DNA of 64,000 nucleotides, taken from Sipunculus nudus. Its lineage: Eukaryota > Annelida > Sipuncula > Golfingiida > Sipunculidae. The DNA lies in assembly GCA_026874595.1 (NCBI GenBank), contig CM049321.1:9174979-9238978 (forward strand). Direction: 5' to 3'. Within the stretch, counting starts at the first letter, position 1. Every line of letters starts with the position of its first letter. The position numbers and the translations under genes are program-made. Below, piece by piece: positions 58,364 to 64,000 of the stretch. Below the pieces are notes generated by a model that was not told the origin of the DNA, ran no database searches, and saw only the letters and a list, made by a program, of their open reading frames with translations.

Positions 58364-58372
58364 CTCTCCCCC
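58364..58372 (-). promoter_or_regulatory. polypurine tract next to the LTR
   Basis: GGGGGAGAG directly abuts the TG of the LTR on the minus strand, the expected plus-strand priming site of an LTR retroelement. Confidence 0.65.
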
Positions 58373-58598
58373 AGGTTTCTAATTGGCGTCCCGCAAATTT
58401 TAATATATCAGACATTATAAATAAAACCATAGGTGATTTATACCAGTTTGATATATCTGATGGCATGTTTGAATATCACGATGGTTTTGACCAACACGGT
58501 ATATAATTCTATGGAAGCTTATCTTAGTAAGTTTTACTTATTGAGGAATGACCATTCATTTGTTGGACATTGTATTTATTTCCTACAATGTAATCACC

Positions 58599-59785
58599 CT
58601 AACGTAATTTCGCGGGTAATTGCCCTTGTCGCCTCGGACGGGCTAAAGGTGCATTATTTACAGGTGGTGCAGATTGATTTAAGCCGTGATCACAAACATT
58701 TAAAGTGATCATCGGTTCATTGGTTTCCTCATCCGATATTACCGGATCCATTGGAATAACTGGAACGTTCTGGTCGGATGATGTTTGGGAATAAACAGAG
58801 GTATTTTCCGATATATTAATGGGAATACTAGAGAATTCCTCTTCATCGGGGCTCAGTGGTATTGGCATCATTATCATCTAATATATCTTCATTGGGATAC
58901 ATTCTTGAAAGTGTAGCATTCATTACCACCTAATTTCTCATCTGGAGATAGACACATTCATTTGCGAAGCATGTTGAGGTGTAACCTGCTGAGGAACATC
59001 GGAATTCCTTAGATTATGCTGGTTTCTGTCAGAAACTCTAATAACAAACTCTAGCTGGTCATCAAGTGAGTCGTCCGTCACGTCACTGTCTGAGGAGTCA
59101 CTGGTATCAAAGACAGTTGTAACACGTTTCCTCGTACCTGGAGATGGAGATGTAAAAGGAGGATAGTCTATAGGTTAGTCTATTGGTAAGGTAAATTGCG
59201 GTGTATAGTCTATAGGTATGAGTAAATTGCGTGTACAGTTCTACGGCGTTGAGCATCGTTCAACGGAGAAACCACATATACAGGAATCCCTGCTTTGAGT
59301 TGTTCCCTCACCAGATACACTTCTCTACCCCATTTATCAGCCAGTTTATTTTTTACCAATGAGACCAAGGTTACGGACGAGCACTTTATCGTCCACTGTT
59401 AAAACAGTTCTGCGACTATGGCGATCATAGAGTTTCTTTCGACGTTGTTTGTTTGCTTCTGAAGCTCGTTGAGCTGTGTCATATGCAAATTTTAACTCTT
59501 TTTGGAGATCTGAAACATACGTTTTATACGTCTTCCCTTGAATTTGATTATCCACACCAAGGATCAAATCGACTGGAGTCTGGGGTGTCGCCCCAACATC
59601 AAGAAAAAAGGCGAGTACCCTGTAGCCTCGGTCCTTTTGCAATTGTACGCATAAGTTAACAGACCTACATATGATTTCCCATCTTTCTTTTGTTTGGATT
59701 CAAGGGTTCCTAACATGTTTAACAAGGTTCTGATAAACCGTTCTAATAAGAGATGTTCTTTGAAAAAATTTCTGCAACAGTACAC
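58599..59785 (-). pseudogene. Ty3-type retrotransposon integrase and pol C-terminus, broken
   Basis: Minus-strand frames give ERFIRTLLNMLGTLESKQKK, then TYAYNCKRTEATGYSPFFLM and GRHPRL, the end of the integrase catalytic core. After a frameshift come AYDTAQRASEANKQRRKKLYD and VLTVDDKVLVRN, the integrase C-terminal barrel region. A further frameshifted tail ends RPRRQGQLPAKLR, like many gypsy pol ends. Several stops lie between about 58880 and 59340. The integrase HHCC region and early catalytic core are missing. Confidence 0.82.
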
Positions 59786-60030
59786 ACTTGTGATCCAGTA
59801 TCTAGTAAGGCTTTACAAAGCACTTTATCAGCAATTAAGTCTTCAATGTTTGTATTTCCTACAACTGGCACGAAACAGGTGTTGTTGGTATGGGGTTAGA
59901 ACACGAACCCGAGTCCTCCCCCGCACGAACACAGGGTGCTTTCAGTTTTTAGCCAGTTGCCATATTTGTCTCTCTTTGCATGACATTTATCTATTTTATG
60001 GGTTGACCTCTTACAGCGTGAACACAGGCA
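59765..60030 (-). pseudogene. Ty3-type gag zinc knuckle and aspartic protease fragment
   Basis: On the minus strand, CSRCKRSTHKIDKC is an exact C-x2-C-x4-H-x4-C knuckle (about 60024-59983). After a stop, LCKALLDTGSQVCTVAE carries the DTGS active site of a retroelement protease. Integrase sequence follows almost immediately, so reverse transcriptase and RNase H have been deleted from this copy. Confidence 0.75.
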
Positions 60031-60059
60031 CCTGTCGTATAAATAGTGTCTTCACGGGT

Positions 60060-62590
60060 ATATAGAGAGTTAACGGGTATGTAAGGCATGGGACCCCGGG
60101 CCCTACTATACTAATAATAGAGAAAGACACCACTGTTCCTCGTCCACTTCACCAGCTGAATTTTTATGTTTACCTAAGTAAAATGCACAAGAACCACTGA
60201 TCGTAACAAAGCAGGAGGATTGTTGCACCTACTGAAACCAGCATTAGGTTCATACAAGCTCTCTATTATTAATTCTTCGTCTGGTTTGTTGACGAAATCC
60301 GTCAGATACTGTCCAAATGAATAATCCATGCAGTGCCAACTTCCGCTTTGTCGATGTCGGTACAAGTGTACCGAATATAGCAGTGCTGGGTAAAAAGGGA
60401 AGCCTCTAGCGAAAATGTAAAATATTCAGGAACTGAATTATGTGCTCAGTTGCTGAAAAAAGTGCGGGAAATCTTAAAAGAAGTGCACGTTACGGCGAAC
60501 ATGACCACTGAAAGAGACACCAGTCACGTCATGACATGGTAGGTAGATAAAAAATATTTAATTTCTGTATGCAATGTGACATGTATACCTAGTATATAAA
60601 TATAATGTCTGAGCCATGTGAGTGTGTCGTGTGTGTGATCTACTGGTACTAATTAAATTATCGATTCTTTACCGTCGATTCCAATTAATATTTTTTACAG
60701 TATATGTATACATGATTATAGTATATTACCACAAGTGGCAAAATGGATGTCAGTTAATATCAGTCAGTAACAGAAGAAAAATGTATTGTCCAGGCTTCCT
60801 AGCGGCCCTATATTCCAAATTATTTTTTCATATATTTGTCAGGCAGTGCTGTTGTGACGTATAAATATTCCTTATTTAGCCATATAATCACTATGTGTCA
60901 GGAATTCTCATGTAGAATGTTTGACTTAAGACCACTCTCGTCATACTGAGCTATACTATAGCAATGTTTGTGTTTTCCTATTGTCTGTCCATTCCTGAGC
61001 AGACATGGGATCTATTACACCACTTCTATTACTATAACCTTCAATTTCTGATATTACTTTTACTATTACTTGGGTATCTATTACTATTACTTATACTGAT
61101 AGGAGATTCTAGACCTTCTGCAGTCAACATCACTTTTACCAACACTACAGTTACATGTGTAAACTAAAATGACAAGCACCTATATATCACCAAGCTATAT
61201 TACATTTATATACATAATTTTTTTATACTGTGTCTGTCATTTACAGTGACATTTTTTTATAATGATACTGCAGATCTTAGTTACACCAGCATCTTTAATT
61301 AAGTTTATTTTTATTTTGAAACCTTTATGATGATTAAGTGGCAAGAAGACATAATAATGACATGTACGATAATTGTATGAATATAAATGTAATTTGAAAG
61401 CATGCCCATTGTAAAGGACCTGGCATAGGAAAAATATTGATTTAAATGAATATTTGTACATTTTTAGTCATATATATTTCACTTAAATGTATCAATCTTA
61501 CATACTTCAGTTTATGTTTCATTTTCTTCCATATAGTTAATACATGTTTAATGAATGTCAGTGTAACTTAAAATTTTCACCAGAGGAATTATTTATGATT
61601 ACTGCATATGCTTATTTAGTATCAAAGCTGATGAATTAGTATGTATGTAAATGAATAAAGAGCTATATCCAATTTCCCAATCACAAATTATATATTCCAT
61701 AAAAAAATACTGTGTACCTCAAGATTTCATCACATGTTTAATACATAAAAAGGCATGATTAAAGATGTCGAAAGGGTGCTGCAAAATTGCCAAATTTAGT
61801 TAAAGCCGGCTGAAGCTGGCCAAGTAAGTACTTAAAAATGCCCATATAGCCATTACTGGCCAATACTTCTCAATTTCAGATAGAAAAATACCCCAAAACA
61901 AATGCACAACAGCGTTACTTGTAACATGTTGTTACTTGGGATCAATATACTCTGAGTTATGATGGGAAAACCTGTTGAAGCACCCCAGATGCTAACATAC
62001 ACAGACACTAAACACCCACGAAAGATAGAACCTGTTTTACCTGATCAGGACGACTCTGCATAAATCCAATTGATTCAGCCACCTGTGGATAAGATATCCA
62101 ACCCTGATCCAATTGTATAATACATGTAATGTGATAGAAACGTGTGTGGCCATGTGTTTAGTTTATTATAATGTTCAACTGTTGGAGGAAATATGTATTT
62201 GACATGTTAGAAGAAAACTAGCATGGTATATGAGGAAGTAATACATATATGGTCACATTGTTTTCTCGTTGAATTATAGCGTATTAAAAACACGTATGCT
62301 GAAACTTACTGTCGACATGAAAATAATTTATGAATACATTTGTAGACATAAACCATTAGACAACACAGTACCAGGGCTCGATAAATCCACTCATCCCATT
62401 TTTTTGGCGAATAAAATATGATGAGGAATACTAACCCAGTGCAATCATGTCCCTGTGGACAAGCAAAATGTACCATCATTTAGTAGTTTTAATTACCTAT
62501 CAATCTTAATATTCTGTAGCAGTAGTAGAGCGTTTCAGGTATGAATATCCAGAAAACGTGGACATTTGAAAGTATATTTGCCCAATTACC
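60060..62590. other. no supported gene
   Basis: Possible gag or 5' remnants of the LTR element up to about 60.4 kb (a 63-codon minus ORF at 60174-60365). After that the sequence is AT-rich with nothing recognisable. Confidence 0.45.
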
Positions 62591-62596
62591 TATCCA

Positions 62597-63594
62597 ATGT
62601 TCTGTGGGAGAGTCATTAAGTTTTGTGAGACATCTAAAGATGTTGAGGACCCTGCAGTACCATCTGAAAATATAATCTGTAATTATGACAGCATCATCAT
62701 ATTTGCAGGCTGCATCACACTGTGGTCCCTCACAAAGATGGGCATGTCATCAATAATATCCTGTTTGATAAGTAGAACGCAGAATGTACAGAAAAAGGCA
62801 TCACACCTATGAATAAACAGTTGTGTGGCTAACCGATCACTGGATTATATAGCTGAGTGAAAAGCAGAGGAAAATGTATAATGGCCGGTTAACATGGGCA
62901 TATACTGGGATCGCGTTTAAGGCTGCAGTAAAAGTAACACAAGAGGATAGACCTGCCAGGGATTTTGTATACTCATTAGCAGTTGTGAAAAGGTACATGC
63001 CAGGGACATACATGTTGGCCAAAGAAAGTAACACTTTATCTTATTATATAAAACTTACTGGCCGTACCATCAATAGTTAGCGCCAGACAAAGGAGATAAT
63101 ATTCAATTCTGATGGCACATGGACATGCAGCATTGGCTCAATTGTGATTGATAAGACAATAATCGGTTTACAGAATACATGTGTTGCATCTCCGACAGAT
63201 ATCAGTATGGTCACAGACATAATAGATAGATCGCATGTTTGCTAAGGAAAGGTGACACGTGCCCTTGGGCAGCTCATGTCATGTGAAGGTGTGGACCTCG
63301 TTAGGGATCACAGAAAACCGTTTGCATTCAATTAATTGTGAAGGTGTGGTCAGTTTCTCAGCTGCTACCCATGTGTGCAGGAAGTGCCAGGCAATACCTC
63401 ATGCACCAGATCCTGCTGTGAATCATGATGAAAAGCTGCCACCAGGTGCTACAGAGCACATGAAAACACTGATAGTTGCACAACATAACTGTCTCTTCTC
63501 AACAAAGATCCAAGGGGACATATATGGAACAAACATATCATCATGCCTTGTTAAACAGTATGGAACCGCAGTCCAAAGGCATATAGTGAACTGA
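62597..63594 (+). pseudogene. degraded coding remnant, family unknown
   Basis: Three plus-strand open pieces (62597-62812, 62874-63080, 63259-63594) with a few in-frame stops between them have protein-like composition: ITLWSLTKMG, then DFVYSLAVVKRYMPG, then NCEGVVSFSAATHVCRKCQA and LPPGATEHMKTL. The last piece has a C..C pair. They look like one decayed ORF, perhaps from a DNA transposon, but I cannot name the family. Confidence 0.3.
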
Positions 63595-63599
63595 GAAAC

Positions 63600-64000
63600 T
63601 CTGGCCTCCTAATATTGCCAAGTGAAACACAAGCGTCCCAACAGGTAAACTTCTTGAATGCAAGAGGCAAAGTAATAATTATTTATACATTTTGTTGTGT
63701 TACATGATAATTACACTCAGGATGACTGGAGACTGCCTGAGATGACAGAGTAAAAAAATTATTATTAATCTAAATATTCATACAATATAGGGATTATGAA
63801 CTTCATTTGTGTGTCATGTTTTTATTTCTAACAGGTGTCTGTGGCTTGTATGATAGGTTCTGTTGGATGTTACATTATCCTTACTGTGTAACATGGAAGG
63901 ATTGTAGTTTGTGAATACAGAGTTATGTGAGTGAACTCTCAAAAACATTGTTTTTACAGTAATTACACAGCCAAACGTGTAGCCAATGGTGTTACCAAAC
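63600..64000. other. no supported gene
   Basis: Nothing seen up to the window edge. Confidence 0.45.

Overview
The window is eukaryotic nuclear DNA, AT-rich and repeat-laden, with multi-exon genes using GT-AG introns. No prokaryotic features were seen. The mix of tRNA-derived SINE heads, LINE, pogo and Ty3-like debris, C-type lectin exons and a secreted Ser/Asp repeat plus von Willebrand D protein fits a marine invertebrate, most likely a mollusc. That assignment is an inference.

The best gene is on the minus strand between about 24.75 and 13.04 kb. I rebuilt it from splice sites and reading phase. Exon 1 encodes a signal peptide. Exon 2 encodes twelve copies of a 17-residue Ser/Asp/Gly/Glu/Lys repeat. 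Exons 3 to 5 together encode one almost complete von Willebrand factor type D domain (GDPHF, GLCGN, a following DDD, and a final SW). All four internal junctions keep frame. The last exon is uncertain; one candidate gives a total of 443 residues. Architecture and composition suggest a secreted, phosphorylatable extracellular-matrix, mucus or biomineral protein. I do not recognise it as a named protein.

A second gene fragment on the plus strand (2.05-2.67 kb) holds the last two exons of a C-type lectin-like domain whose internal disulphide pair appears to be lost. An unrelated Cys-bearing exon candidate lies at 0.38-0.57 kb. A 57-codon Cys-rich ORF at 51.74-51.91 kb (minus) is weak.

Repeats, left to right: an array of about 147 bp units arranged as dimers (5.74-6.70 kb); a 4.2 kb minisatellite of 30 bp units with higher-order duplications (7.24-11.5 kb); tRNA-like SINE heads near 4.9, 23.5, 36.7, 38.7 and 40.5 kb; a full-length but dead LINE (25.45-30.65 kb) inserted into an older relative whose halves flank it; a CpG-dense block (32.04-32.62 kb); a degenerate minisatellite whose units carry a short palindrome (41.1-41.77 kb); a dispersed-repeat cluster (43.76-44.55 kb); a minus-strand LINE 3' remnant (52.93-53.73 kb); a broken pogo-like transposase (54.74-56.09 kb); a pair of direct repeats (56.16-57.30 kb); and an internally deleted Ty3-type LTR element with one recognisable LTR (57.64-60.03 kb). 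Remaining stretches hold no gene I can support.
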